Origin: Nonomuraea candida
GTDB taxonomy: Bacteria > Actinomycetota > Actinomycetes > Streptosporangiales > Streptosporangiaceae
NCBI RefSeq assembly: GCF_000725485.1
Contig: NZ_JOAG01000011.1
Location: 1 to 64,000 of the forward strand
DNA length: 64,000 nt
Direction of reading: 5' to 3'
Part shown: positions 34,151 to 46,467 of the stretch, one piece after another
Position numbering within the stretch: the stretch's first letter is position 1
How the letters are laid out: the number at the start of each line of letters is the position of its first letter
Made by a program: the position numbers and the translations under genes
Notes under the pieces: model-generated
Database searches by the model: none
What the model saw: only the letters and a program-made list of their open reading frames with translations
What the model was told of the DNA's origin: nothing

Positions 34151-35546
34151 CGCACGTCGCGGGGCGCGGGGCCTCCGCCGTGATCAGGTAGTGGTCGACC
34201 TTGCCGTCCAGGCAGGCCGAGCCCTTGCCGTAGCCGGTGTGGCCGTCGGCGACGTTGGTCAGCAGCACGCCCTTCGACAGCTGCGCCGCCAGCGCCTGCG
34301 CCAGCTTGTACGGCGTCGCCGGGTCACGCGTGGTGCCCACGACCACGATCGGCGGCGCGCCCTCGGCCCGCACCTTCTTCGGGTAGCGGGTGCCCTGGAC
34401 CGGCCAGTTCGCGCACGGGTTCTCCGGGTGGTCGACGCAGTTGATGGCCATGAGGGCCTCGAAGCTGTTGTCGTATTTCCCGTTGGGCCGGCGGCCGTTG
34501 CTCTCGTCGGCCAGCCGCAGCAGCCCGGTGCCGTCGCCGCGGAAGGCGTCGGCCAGCGCGCCGCGCAGCCGGGGCCAGTCGGAGGTGGAGTACATGGCGT
34601 ATTCCACGGCGGCGCGGGCCACGCCCTCGGTGACCTGCCTGCCGTCCCGCGTGTTGCGCAGCGGCGCCCGGTCGGCCCGCTCGTAGAGGCCCTCCAGCCG
34701 CTCCAGCGCGGCGTCGACCGAGCCCCCGGTGAACGGGCAGCCGCGGGTCCCGAAGCAGTCGCGCAGGAACGACTCGGTGGCCACCTCGAACCCGCGGTCC
34801 TGGTCGGCGCCGAGGTCCTGGGCGGTCTGCCCAGGGTCCTCGGCCCCGTCGAGCACCATCGCGCGGACGCGCGTGGGGAACAGGTCGGCGTAGACCGCGC
34901 CCAGGTAGGTGCCGTAGGAGAAGCCCAGGTAGGACAGGCGCGCGTCACCCAGCGCCACCCTCATGACGTCCATGTCGCGGGCCGCGTCGACGGTGCCGAC
35001 GTGGGCCAGCAGCCGCTCGCCCGAGTTCTTCGCGCACGACTCGGCGAAGGTCTTGTCCCAGTTCGCGGCCTCCTTGACCTCGGCCTCGGTGTCGGGCGTC
35101 GGGTCGAGCGCGAGGTAGGCGTCGAGCCCCCGGCCGCCGAGGCAGCGCACCGGCGAGGAGCCGCCGACGCCGCGCGGGTCGAAGCCGACGATGTCGAAAC
35201 GCTCGCGGACGGCCGCGGAAACGGTTTCCTTGGTGGCTTTCAGCGAATCCACGCCGGACCCGCCGGGGCCGCCGAAATTGAGCACCAGCGAGCCGATCTT
35301 CGGGCCCGTCGCGGGCAGCCGGACCATGCTGATGCCAATCTTCTCGCCACTCGGGCGGGAATAATCGAGAGGCACGGTCAATTTCGCGCACTCATAGCCG
35401 TTGCCACAGCTTGACCAGGCAAGACGCTGGCCGTAAAAGCCGTCGAGGCGATCGGTGCGGGGCGCGGCGGAAACCGCGCCCGGAACGCCGGTCAGGGCGA
35501 TCAGGAACGCGACGAAGGACGTGAGGATTTTACTCAGGTGGCTCAT
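34116..35546 (-). CDS. Secreted S33 alpha/beta-hydrolase peptidase (tripeptidyl aminopeptidase type)
   Basis: 476 residues with a signal peptide (ILTSFVAFLIALTGVPGAVSA). The alpha/beta-hydrolase core has the oxyanion region VLNFGGPGGSGVDSL, nucleophile GFSYGTYLG (Ser), acid in VVGTTRDPATPY and His in DGHTGYGKGSACLD; the last part is the Tap-like C-terminal domain. This matches Streptomyces tripeptidyl aminopeptidases and related secreted esterases. The first 100 codons are visibly less G/C-rich than neighbouring genes. No good ribosome-binding site precedes ATG 35546, so the start is less sure than the family call. Confidence 0.85.
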   Translation of the reverse strand: MSHLSKILTSFVAFLIALTGVPGAVSAAPRTDRLDGFYGQRLAWSSCGNGYECAKLTVPLDYSRPSGEKIGISMVRLPATGPKIGSLVLNFGGPGGSGVDSLKATKETVSAAVRERFDIVGFDPRGVGGSSPVRCLGGRGLDAYLALDPTPDTEAEVKEAANWDKTFAESCAKNSGERLLAHVGTVDAARDMDVMRVALGDARLSYLGFSYGTYLGAVYADLFPTRVRAMVLDGAEDPGQTAQDLGADQDRGFEVATESFLRDCFGTRGCPFTGGSVDAALERLEGLYERADRAPLRNTRDGRQVTEGVARAAVEYAMYSTSDWPRLRGALADAFRGDGTGLLRLADESNGRRPNGKYDNSFEALMAINCVDHPENPCANWPVQGTRYPKKVRAEGAPPIVVVGTTRDPATPYKLAQALAAQLSKGVLLTNVADGHTGYGKGSACLDGKVDHYLITAEAPRPATCGTPPGASRDRS

Positions 35547-35677
35547 GCATCAAGGGGGGGTAGGGAAATCGTGCACCATCCTTTATACGTGCTGGTGGGG
35601 AGCCACCGCAAAAAATGTCATTACCTGGGTACCGACGTGGGTGACCCGTACGTCTACGCAGGGGGAGACGAGAACCC

Positions 35678-36046
35678 ATGTCCCAGCAGAACCGCGCGGT
35701 CCGGGGGGACCATCCGTACGAGCAGGAGATCACCTCCACGGACGAGCACGAGGAACGCCCCGGCCGCAGCCTCATCACCACCGACCACGACGTGATCCGC
35801 CAGTGGGCCGAGGAGCGCCAGGCGCGCCCGGCCAAGGTCCCGGGCACCGAGCACGACGGCAGGGCCGGGGTGCTGAGGTTCGACTTCCCCGGCTACGGCG
35901 GCGGCGACCTGGAGGAGATCTCCTGGGACGACTGGTTCAGGACGTTCGACGAGCGGGGCCTGAACTTCATCTACCAGGAGCACCGCAAGGACGGGAACCA
36001 GAGCAACTTCTTCCGCCTGGAGAACCCGGACCGCGAGGACGCCTGA
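35678..36046 (+). CDS. Small acidic conserved hypothetical protein
   Basis: 122 residues, no membrane segment or signal. The conserved core reads LITTDHDVIRQWAEER, PGTEHDGRAGVLRFDFPGYG and LEEISWDDWFRTFDERGLNF. Homologues are widespread in actinobacteria and often labelled, without basis, as glucan branching enzymes. Upstream GGGGGAGACGAG provides a ribosome-binding site. It is divergent from the S33 peptidase. The function is not known to me. Confidence 0.75.
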   Translation: MSQQNRAVRGDHPYEQEITSTDEHEERPGRSLITTDHDVIRQWAEERQARPAKVPGTEHDGRAGVLRFDFPGYGGGDLEEISWDDWFRTFDERGLNFIYQEHRKDGNQSNFFRLENPDREDA

Positions 36047-36138
36047 CCGGCCGCCCGGCCACCTCCCGGCCGCGCGGCCTGCCGTCGGGGGCTCTCAGGT
36101 CTCCGGTAACCGCCCTAAACCTGCATCATTCGTTGTCT

Positions 36139-36149
36139 TGAACAGTTCA
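36139..36149. promoter_or_regulatory. Palindrome in the furA promoter region
   Basis: TGAAC-A-GTTCA is a perfect 11-bp palindrome, 25 bp upstream of the Fur-family gene start, inside less G/C-rich DNA (TTGTCTTGAACAGTTCACG). Peroxide-sensing Fur proteins next to katG repress themselves from such a position. The sequence is not a textbook Fur box, so this is tentative. Confidence 0.4.
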
Positions 36150-36173
36150 CGTCTATGGCCTAGGTTGTGCGCC

Positions 36174-38868
<2,695 letters not shown>

Positions 38869-38887
38869 TCACCCGCGCCTGAGACCG

Positions 38888-38915
38888 CCCGGGCCGGTCA
38901 CCACGGCCGGCCGGG
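38888..38915. terminator. G/C hairpin between convergent katG and SRPBCC gene
   Basis: CCCGGGCCGG-TCACCAC-GGCCGGCCGGG can form a stem of about nine pairs with a bulge. The position just after the katG stop and just before the convergent gene's stop fits a bidirectional terminator without a T-tract. Confidence 0.4.
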
Positions 38916-38928
38916 TGTTCTCCACGGG

Positions 38929-39348
38929 TCAGCCGGCGTCGGAGACCCGGCGGCCGACCTCGTCCGCCAGGCGGTCGAGCGAGCGGTCGAGCAGCTCGCG
39001 CACCTCGTCCGCCCGCGCGCCCGCCTCGGACTCGTCCAGCAGGCTGATGTGCACGGTCACCTCGCTGGTCCCGGCCGCCGAGTCGGACACCTGCAACCAC
39101 CCCGAATAGTCGGGATGGTCCCGGCCGCCCCACTCCACCCGGAGCTGGTCCTCCGAGGCGCGGAACAACCCCTCGTGCCGCCCGTCGCCGGGCACCAGCT
39201 CGCCGTCGGCCTCGACGGTGCCGGGGCCGCTGTCGTGCACCGACAGCCCCTGCGGCAACCACCGGTCCATGACGTCGACGTCGGACGCGACCCCGAACAC
39301 CACCATGCTCTCCGCGGGCATCGCGCGCGTCGCCTCGAACTCCGCCAT
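38929..39348 (-). CDS. SRPBCC-fold protein
   Basis: 139 residues; start at ATG 39348 preceded by a G-rich ribosome-binding site. The protein looks like a polyketide-cyclase/START-like SRPBCC domain: MVVFGVASDVDVMDRWLP at the start, alternating strands (LRVEWGGRDHPDYSGWLQV, EVTVHISLL) and a C-terminal helix (ELLDRSLDRLADEVGRRV). Such proteins bind hydrophobic ligands; the ligand here is unknown. Confidence 0.7.
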   Translation of the reverse strand: MAEFEATRAMPAESMVVFGVASDVDVMDRWLPQGLSVHDSGPGTVEADGELVPGDGRHEGLFRASEDQLRVEWGGRDHPDYSGWLQVSDSAAGTSEVTVHISLLDESEAGARADEVRELLDRSLDRLADEVGRRVSDAG

Positions 39349-39482
39349 ACCGCCCCCCTGACCGGCACCGCTTCCCATGCCAGCGCCGTACCCCTGCGAT
39401 CTGCGCGCAAACAGCGGTCGCCGGGCCGGTCCCTGCCGCTACGGTTGCGTGGGTGGGAGTCGCGGGCGAGGGGAGCGGGACG

Positions 39483-41207
39483 ATGGCGGAGCCGCCACGG
39501 GTGCCGCCGGAGATGTTCCGGTTCACCACCACCGAGCGGGCAGACCTGCACACCGCGGTCCTCTACGCCTTCGGCGAGGCCAACGAGCGGCTGGAGACGG
39601 CGCTGACCGTCGAGGAGGTGCGCGAGCGGCTGCGCGCGGTGGGCTGGTTCGCGCCGGTCGGCGAGCAGGAGCTGACCGGCACGCTGAAACAGCTCGCCGG
39701 GTGGGGGCTGCTCGACGTCATCTTCAACCACGCCGGCAGCTTCGCCACCGCCGAGGAGTACGAACGCAAGAACCTGCAATATTCGCTCACCAAGCGCGGC
39801 GAGGCCGCCTTCGCCGGCGTGCAGCACGCCATGGCCATGCTGGCCTCGGCCGGGGCGCTGCAGACGGCCGTGCTCGACGCCATCGCCGACCGGCTGGGCG
39901 AGCTGGACGACCTGCTGCGCGACCCCGACCCCGGCCGCAACCGGCGCATCTTCACCAGCCTGCAGGAGCTGGAGGGGCACCTCGACGGGCTGCGCGGCAA
40001 CACCAAGCAGTTCAACGGCGAGCTGCAGCGGCTGCTGCGCGTCGAGGGCACCGACCTGGCCACCTTCCACGAGGTCAAGGCCGCCACCGTGGCCTACCTC
40101 CAGGAGTTCGTGACCAACCTGGAGCAGCGGGCCGAGACGATCGCCGCCGCGCTGCGGGCCGTGGCCGCGCACGGCGTAAGCGTGCTGCACGCCCGCGCGC
40201 TCGACGGCGCCGACCTGCCGAAGGTGCCCGGCGCCGACCACGCCACCCCGTGGCTGGCCGTCCGCGCCGCCCGCTGGGAGGGGCTGTGCCTGTGGTTCGC
40301 CCCCGGCGAGGGCCCGGGCGACGGCGCCGCCCCGCACGGCGCCGCTCCTGGCCGTGACGGCGCCGCCCCGCACGGCGCCGCCGACGCCGCTCCGGGGCGT
40401 GACGCCGCCGCTCCGCACGGCGGCGCGTCCGGCGCCGCGGTCGTCGCCGGTGCCGGGGGCGGGGAAGTGCCGCGGGTGCGGCAGTTGCACGACGTGGCGC
40501 GGCGGGCGATCGTGTCGCTGCTGCAGGTGCTCGACCGCATCACCGACTCGCGCCGCCGCTCCTCCAGCGCCGCCGCCGACTTCCGTACGCTGGCCCGCTG
40601 GTTCGCCACCGCGCCCGCCGAGGACGACGCGCACCGGCTGTGGGACGCGGCGTTCGGGCTCGGCTCGGCCCGCCACGCCCACCTCGGGCACGCCGACGCC
40701 GAGCTGATCCCGGCCGGGGTGCCCTGGCCGGAGGCCGAGCCGGTCCAGGTGTCGGCGCTGCTGCGCTCGCGCGGGCGCACCGAGCGCATGGGCCGCACCG
40801 GCAGGGTGCGCGACGTGGCCGCGCTGCGGGCCGAGCGCAGGGCGCGGGCGGAGAAGGAGCGGGCCGAGCTGGAGGCCGCCTGGGCGGCCCTGGCCACCAC
40901 CGGCGCGGTGCGGCTGTCGCAGCTCGGGGAGCTCGGCCACGACGCGTTCGGCCGGCTGCTCGACCTGCTCGGCCGGGCGCTGGCCGAGCGCCCCGACTCG
41001 ACCGGGTTCCGGCGCGCCGTCACCTCCGACGGGCGGGTGGAGATCGTGCTGCGGGCGCCCGACGACGGGGCGGTGGCGGTGCTGCGCACCCCCGAGGGCT
41101 GGTTCAGGGGCCCCGACTACCTCATCGACGTCCGCTCCCTCGCCGACGCCCCGGACAGCCCGCTCCCGGCCGGGCCCGACGCGGGCGGATGGGCGGCGGG
41201 GGCATGA
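39483..41207 (+). CDS. jetA: Wadjet subunit JetA (TIGR02677/DUF2397), kleisin-like
   Basis: 574 residues; ATG at 39483 follows GGGGAGCGGGA. The N-terminal segment (MFRFTTTERADLHTAVLYAF; LTVEEVRERLRAVGW; LDQ-like LKQLAGWGLLDV) is winged-helix-like and typical of TIGR02677. A helical middle (LQELEGHLDGLRGNTKQFNG) precedes a low-complexity Ala/Pro/His/Gly insertion near residues 275-325 made of irregular repeats (GAAPHGAAPGRD). The C-terminus contains ALRAERRARAEKERAELEAA. In Wadjet, JetA is the kleisin that bridges the JetC motor. First of four genes joined by 4-bp overlaps. Confidence 0.85.
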   Translation: MAEPPRVPPEMFRFTTTERADLHTAVLYAFGEANERLETALTVEEVRERLRAVGWFAPVGEQELTGTLKQLAGWGLLDVIFNHAGSFATAEEYERKNLQYSLTKRGEAAFAGVQHAMAMLASAGALQTAVLDAIADRLGELDDLLRDPDPGRNRRIFTSLQELEGHLDGLRGNTKQFNGELQRLLRVEGTDLATFHEVKAATVAYLQEFVTNLEQRAETIAAALRAVAAHGVSVLHARALDGADLPKVPGADHATPWLAVRAARWEGLCLWFAPGEGPGDGAAPHGAAPGRDGAAPHGAADAAPGRDAAAPHGGASGAAVVAGAGGGEVPRVRQLHDVARRAIVSLLQVLDRITDSRRRSSSAAADFRTLARWFATAPAEDDAHRLWDAAFGLGSARHAHLGHADAELIPAGVPWPEAEPVQVSALLRSRGRTERMGRTGRVRDVAALRAERRARAEKERAELEAAWAALATTGAVRLSQLGELGHDAFGRLLDLLGRALAERPDSTGFRRAVTSDGRVEIVLRAPDDGAVAVLRTPEGWFRGPDYLIDVRSLADAPDSPLPAGPDAGGWAAGA

Positions 41208-42442
41208 GCAGCCTGGCCAACCAGCTCGTCAGGGCCGAGAAGGAGGAGATCGCCCGCGCGATCAGGACCCTGCTCGGCCGCCCCCTGGTGTCGCTGCACG
41301 ACGACCCCGCCGCCTTCGACCTCATCAGGAGGCGCCGTCAGCCGCTGATCCAGTGGTTCGACTACTTCTGCGGCTGGCGGCTGGTCGTGGAGCCGCGCCA
41401 GGGGTACGCCCGCCTGGTCAAGGTCCGCTCCGAGCCCGGCCCGACCCGGCCCGCGCGCCGCCGCCGCACCACCAGGGCCCCGTTCGACCGCCGCCGCTAC
41501 ACGCTGCTGTGCCTGTGCGCGGCCGAGCTGCTCACCTCGCCGGTCACCACCATCGGGATGCTGGCCCAGCGGGTGGTGCAGGCGGCCGCGGTGGAGCCGG
41601 GCGTGCCCGCGTTCGACCCCGTCAGGAACGACGAGCGGGCCGCCTTCGTGGACGCGCTCAAGCTCCTGGAGCACTACGGCGCCGTCACCGCCATGGACGG
41701 CGCCACCGACGCCTACCTCGACGACGAGGACGCCAAGGTGCTCTACCGCGTGGACACCACGCGCGTCATCCGCCTGCTGTCCGCCCCGGTCCCCCCGTCC
41801 AGGGTCGCCGCCGCCCGCGAGCAGGCGCACCCGGCGGCCGGCGAGGCCGCCCCCTTCGTCCCGGGGGAGGGCGTGCTGGAGGCGCTCGTCGCCGAGGCCC
41901 GCTACGGCGGCGACGAGCCCACCGAGACCCAGCGCAACCTGTGGGCCCGCCACTCGCTCATCCGCCGCCTGCTCGACGAGCCCGTCGTCTACCGCGACGA
42001 GCTCACCCCCGCCCAGGCCGCCTACGCCGCCTCGCTCACCGGCCGGCAGCTCCTGCGCCGCGCCGCCGAGGAGGCCGGGTTCGTGCTGGAAGAGCGCGCC
42101 GAGGGCTTCCTGCTCGTCGACCCCGACGCCGTCGCCACCGACACCCGGTTCCCCGACGACGGCAGCCACGCCAAGGTGGCCGCCCTGCTCATGCTCGACC
42201 TGCTCGTCACCTCCGGCCCCGTCACCGCCGCCCGGCTCGACGAGGAGGCCGCCCGCCTGCTGCGCCGCTTCCCCCAGTGGGCCAAGGCCTACCAGTCCGA
42301 CGGGGGCGGGCCCCGGCTGGCCGCCGACGCGCTGGAGGTGCTCACGCTCTTCGGGCTGGCCCGCCGCAGCGGTGACCGGGTCGCCGCCCTGCCAGCCGCC
42401 GCCCGATACCGGGTCGAACGCGCCGTACAGGAGGATTCGTGA
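41204..42442 (+). CDS. jetB: Wadjet subunit JetB (TIGR02678/DUF2398), KITE-like
   Basis: 412 residues; ATG overlaps the jetA stop (ATGA). Winged-helix-rich protein: LLGRPLVSLHDDPAAFDLIR, YFCGWRLVVEPRQGYARLVK, DRRRYTLLCLCAAELLTS and DALKLLEHYGAVTAMDG are typical of TIGR02678. In the Wadjet SMC complex, JetB corresponds to the KITE subunit that sits on the kleisin. Confidence 0.87.
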   Translation: MSSLANQLVRAEKEEIARAIRTLLGRPLVSLHDDPAAFDLIRRRRQPLIQWFDYFCGWRLVVEPRQGYARLVKVRSEPGPTRPARRRRTTRAPFDRRRYTLLCLCAAELLTSPVTTIGMLAQRVVQAAAVEPGVPAFDPVRNDERAAFVDALKLLEHYGAVTAMDGATDAYLDDEDAKVLYRVDTTRVIRLLSAPVPPSRVAAAREQAHPAAGEAAPFVPGEGVLEALVAEARYGGDEPTETQRNLWARHSLIRRLLDEPVVYRDELTPAQAAYAASLTGRQLLRRAAEEAGFVLEERAEGFLLVDPDAVATDTRFPDDGSHAKVAALLMLDLLVTSGPVTAARLDEEAARLLRRFPQWAKAYQSDGGGPRLAADALEVLTLFGLARRSGDRVAALPAAARYRVERAVQEDS

Positions 42443-45400
42443 CCGTCACCGAGCTCGCCGCGCCGCGTGCCGCGCACGGGGTGGACGCCCGCTGGACCCC
42501 CGTGCGCGCCGGGATCGTCAACGTGTGGCGCTACTACGACGAGGTGTTCGAGTTCCACCGGGGCAGGCTGCTGCTGCGCGGGCCCAACGGCAGCGGCAAG
42601 TCCAAGGTGCTGGAGCTGCTGCTGCCGTACGTGCTGGACGCCAGCCTCAAGCCCAGCAGGCTGTCCACGTTCGGCGGCACCGAGCGCACCATGCACTGGA
42701 ACCTCATGGGCGATGGCGCCTCCGGCACCACCCGGGTCGGCTACGTGTGGCTGGAGTTCCGGCACGCCGACGGCCGCTGGTTCACCTGCGGGGCGCGGCT
42801 CCAGGCCACCATCCACACCAAGAACGTCACCGCGGCCTACTTCACCAGCGACGCCCGCGTGGACGCGCCCGACGGCTTCCGGCTCACCGGCGAGGGCGGG
42901 CAGCCGCTGACCAAGGCCCAGCTCATCGACGAGCTCGGCACGTCGGGCAGGGTGCACGAGTCGGCCGAGTCCTACCGCACGCTCGTCCGCCAGACGCTCT
43001 ACCGGGGCCTCAGCGAGCAGCGCTACGAGTCGCTGCTGACCGCGCTGCGCCAGCTTCGCACGCCCAAGCTGTCCGAGCGGCTCGACCCCGGGCTGCTGTC
43101 GGAGCTGCTGTCGAGCGCCCTGCCGCCGCTCGGCGAGGGGGAGATCCACGAGATCGCCGAGGGGTTCGAGCGGCTCGACCGGCAGCGCGAGGAGCTGCGG
43201 CTGCTCGACCGCGACGTGGAGGAGGCCGACCGGCTCGCCGGCCGCCAGCGCGGCTACGCCCAGCGCGTCCTGCGGGCCGCCGCCGCTGCCGTCACCTCCG
43301 CCGGCTACGCGCTGGAGTCGCTGGCCGCCGAGGTCAAGGCCGGGCGGGAGGCGCTCAAGGAGACCGAGCGGGAGCTCGACGCGGCGACCGTGCGGCTGGG
43401 GGAGGAGGAGGCGCGCGAGCTGGCCCTGGCCGCCCAGATCGACGGGCTGAAGGAGAGCGAGGCGTACCGGGCGGGCGGCGACCTGCACCGGCTGCGCGCC
43501 GAGGCGCAGGCGGCGCACGAGGTGGCCGGCCGCCTGCGCGACCAGGCGGGCGAGGCGGCCCGCGCGGTCACCGGCAAGCAGGAGGCCGCGGCCCGCGCCG
43601 CCGCCGCGGCCCGCACGGCGGACTCCCTCGCCGACCGCGCCCGCGCCGAGGCCCGCCACGCCGCCGAACGCGCCGGCCTCCTCACCGTCCACGAGGAGAC
43701 CGAACGCGCCCTCCCCTCCGGCGACGACGGTGAGGCGGGTGTGCGCAGGGCGCGGGAGTTGTTGCGGGCCGCCGTCACCAGCAGGGCCGCCCAGATCCGC
43801 GAGGTCAGGGCGGGCGCGCTCCGCCACGACGAGGCGATCAGGCGCCGCACCGGCGCCGAGCACGACCGCGACCGGGCCAGGGACGACCTGGCCGCCGCCC
43901 GGCAGGCCCAGGAGAAGGCCGAGCGGCTGCGCGAGGAGAAGGCCCGCGACCTGGCCGCCGCCCTGGCCGACTGGGCGGGCGGCTGCACCCAGCTCCAGCT
44001 CGACCCGGCCGCGCTCGCCGAGCTGGCCGAGGACTTCGAACGGGCCGACGACCTGGTGGGCACCGCCCGCACGATGGCCGAAGTCGAGCTGGCCGCCCGC
44101 GAGCAGCACCTGTCCGGCCTGCGCCGGAGCCTGGTCGCCGAGCGGGACGAGCTGGCCGCCGAGCGCGAGAGCCTGAGCGGGCAGACGGTGCTCGAACCGC
44201 CCGCCCCGCACACCCGGACCGCCGCCGCCAGGCCGGGCCGCCCCGGCGCGCCGCTGTGGCGGGCCGTCGCGTTCCGGGCGGGTCTCGACCCCGTGGCCCA
44301 GGCGGGCGTGGAGGCCGCGCTGGAGGCGTCGGGCCTGCTCGACCTGTGGCTGCGGCCGGACGGCGGGTTCGACCCCGGCGAGCACGACGCGTTCGCCGTG
44401 GCCGCGCTGGCCGCGCCCGCCCCCGGCTACAGCCTGGCCCACGTGCTGTTCACGGAGGCCGGCTCGCCGGTGCCCGCCGACACCGTGCTGGCCGGCATCG
44501 CGTTCGCGCCCACCGCGATCGGCGTCGACCATCCGGCCGTCATCGGCGCCGACGGCACCTGGCGGCTGGGCCCGGCGGCGGGCCGCTGGGTCAAGCCCGA
44601 GCCCTCCTACATCGGCGCCACCGCCCGCGAGCGCGCCAGGCGCCGCCGCATCGCCGAGCTGGACGACCGGCTCGCCGAGCTGGCCGGTCGGATCGCCGAA
44701 TGCGACCACCTGCGCGCCGTGGTGGACGGCGAGCGCGACACGCTGGCCGCCGAGCTGCGGCGCCGCCCCGGCAGGCAGGCGTACGCCGGCGCGGTCCAGG
44801 AGCTCGACGGCGCGACGCGGAAGGTGGCGCTGCTGGAGGACCAGCTCCGGGCGTACGAGGAGCGGCTGCACGAGTGCGAGCGGGACGTCGGCAGGTCGCT
44901 GCGCCGGCTCACCGAGCTGGCCGACCGGCACTCCCTGCCCACCGCGCCGGCCGCGCTCGACAACCTGGAGGAGGCGCTGCGCACCGCCGAGACGACCGGC
45001 GCCGTCTGGCACGACCGGCGCGCCGGCGCCCGCGCCGCCGGGGAGCGCGCCGAGCTGGCCGCCGAGAGCGCGGCCGAGTACGAGCGGCTCGCCGTCGAGG
45101 CCGTCGAGCGCGCCGAGGAGGCCGCGTCCCGCGCGGTCGTGCTGGCCGAGCGGCTGGCCGCGATCGAGTCCACGGTCGGCGTCGAGCACCTGCGCGTGCT
45201 CGAACGGCTCCAGGCGGCCCAGACCGCCCACCAGACCTGCCGCCGCCTGATCAAGTCCGTCAACGACGGCCTGGCCCGGCTCAACGCCCGGCTCGGGCAG
45301 CTCAGGGGCGAGCTGGCGATCGCCGAGGAGCGGCACGCCGAGGCCGGGCGGGCGCGCGACGAGGTGTCCGGCCGGTTCCGCCGCCTGGCGGCCGGGCACC

Positions 45401-46467
45401 TGCCCGCGGACGCGCGGGTGGAGGTCGCGCTGGCCCCCGAGGCGGGGGTGCGGGCCGTCCTGGAGGCGGCCAGGGCCGTGGCCGAGCGGCTCGCCGCGGT
45501 CCCGTACGAGCACAAGAACGTCAGGGAGGCCGAGGCGCGGCTGCAGGACGCCTTCCACCACGCCAGGGAGGTGCTGGCCGACCGCGCCGACCTGGAGCTG
45601 GCGCCCGACGAGGACGTGCAGGTGCTCACCGCCACCGTCAACGGCGTGCGGGCGGGGGCCGCGGCGCTGAGCGAGGCGCTGCGCAAGGAGCGCGACGCGC
45701 GGCGCTCCGACATCACCGAGGCCGAGCGGGACCTGTTCGACCGCACGCTGGCCGGTGACACGCGGCGGCACCTGGCCGACCGCATCAGGCAGGCCACGGC
45801 CCTGGTGGAGGGCATGAACCAGCGCCTCGAACGCGTCCGCACCGCCTCCCGCGTGGCCGTGCGGCTGGTGTGGCAGGTCGATCCCGCCCAGTCCGCCGGC
45901 ACGCGGGCCGCCCGCGACCTGCTGCTGCGCGACCCGGCCGGGCTGAGCGAGGCCGACAAGGAGGCCCTGTACGTCTTCTTCAGAGACCGCGTGGAGGAGG
46001 CGCGGGCCGACAACTCCTCGGCGAGCTGGGAGGACCAGCTCATGAAGGTGCTCGACTACACGGCCTGGCACCGGTTCGTGGTCAAGCTCGACCGGGGCGA
46101 CGGGCAGGGGTGGCAGGACCTGACCAGGAAGCTGCACGGGGCGCTGTCGGGCGGGGAGAAGGCGATCGCGCTGCACCTGCCGCTGTTCGCCGCCGTGGCC
46201 GCGCACTACCAGACCGACCCTGGGTGCCCGCGGTTCATCCTGCTCGACGAGGTGTTCGTGGGGGTGGACAAGACGAACCGGGGCCAGGTGTTCGACCTGC
46301 TGGTGGATCTGGGGCTGGACCTGGTGCTGACCTCGGACCACGAGTGGTGCGAGTACCGCGAGCTGGACGGGATCGCGATCCACCAGCTCATCACGGGCGA
46401 CGGGGACGACGCGGTGACGACGGCCCGCTTCGTGTGGAACGGCTACCGCACGGTGCCCGCCGAATGA
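42439..46467 (+). CDS. jetC: Wadjet SMC-like ATPase JetC (TIGR02680)
   Basis: 1,342 residues, starting at GTG within the jetB stop with GAGGATTC upstream. Walker A RGPNGSGKSKVLE lies at residues 48-55; the ABC signature LSGGEKAIALHLP is near 1236 and Walker B CPRFILLDEVFVGVDK near 1263. Between the two ATPase halves are two long Ala/Arg/Glu-rich coiled-coil arms separated by a hinge-like region (about 600-700). This is SMC/MukB architecture. JetC drives loop extrusion on circular DNA in the Wadjet plasmid-defence system. Confidence 0.9.
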   Translation: MTVTELAAPRAAHGVDARWTPVRAGIVNVWRYYDEVFEFHRGRLLLRGPNGSGKSKVLELLLPYVLDASLKPSRLSTFGGTERTMHWNLMGDGASGTTRVGYVWLEFRHADGRWFTCGARLQATIHTKNVTAAYFTSDARVDAPDGFRLTGEGGQPLTKAQLIDELGTSGRVHESAESYRTLVRQTLYRGLSEQRYESLLTALRQLRTPKLSERLDPGLLSELLSSALPPLGEGEIHEIAEGFERLDRQREELRLLDRDVEEADRLAGRQRGYAQRVLRAAAAAVTSAGYALESLAAEVKAGREALKETERELDAATVRLGEEEARELALAAQIDGLKESEAYRAGGDLHRLRAEAQAAHEVAGRLRDQAGEAARAVTGKQEAAARAAAAARTADSLADRARAEARHAAERAGLLTVHEETERALPSGDDGEAGVRRARELLRAAVTSRAAQIREVRAGALRHDEAIRRRTGAEHDRDRARDDLAAARQAQEKAERLREEKARDLAAALADWAGGCTQLQLDPAALAELAEDFERADDLVGTARTMAEVELAAREQHLSGLRRSLVAERDELAAERESLSGQTVLEPPAPHTRTAAARPGRPGAPLWRAVAFRAGLDPVAQAGVEAALEASGLLDLWLRPDGGFDPGEHDAFAVAALAAPAPGYSLAHVLFTEAGSPVPADTVLAGIAFAPTAIGVDHPAVIGADGTWRLGPAAGRWVKPEPSYIGATARERARRRRIAELDDRLAELAGRIAECDHLRAVVDGERDTLAAELRRRPGRQAYAGAVQELDGATRKVALLEDQLRAYEERLHECERDVGRSLRRLTELADRHSLPTAPAALDNLEEALRTAETTGAVWHDRRAGARAAGERAELAAESAAEYERLAVEAVERAEEAASRAVVLAERLAAIESTVGVEHLRVLERLQAAQTAHQTCRRLIKSVNDGLARLNARLGQLRGELAIAEERHAEAGRARDEVSGRFRRLAAGHLPADARVEVALAPEAGVRAVLEAARAVAERLAAVPYEHKNVREAEARLQDAFHHAREVLADRADLELAPDEDVQVLTATVNGVRAGAAALSEALRKERDARRSDITEAERDLFDRTLAGDTRRHLADRIRQATALVEGMNQRLERVRTASRVAVRLVWQVDPAQSAGTRAARDLLLRDPAGLSEADKEALYVFFRDRVEEARADNSSASWEDQLMKVLDYTAWHRFVVKLDRGDGQGWQDLTRKLHGALSGGEKAIALHLPLFAAVAAHYQTDPGCPRFILLDEVFVGVDKTNRGQVFDLLVDLGLDLVLTSDHEWCEYRELDGIAIHQLITGDGDDAVTTARFVWNGYRTVPAE

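Noticed and set aside
31191..35414. Plus-strand open frame of over 1,400 codons opposite mnhA
   Set aside because: Composition is Arg/His/Gln/Pro-rich, typical of antisense frames in high-G+C DNA, and the opposite strand encodes clear Mrp subunits.
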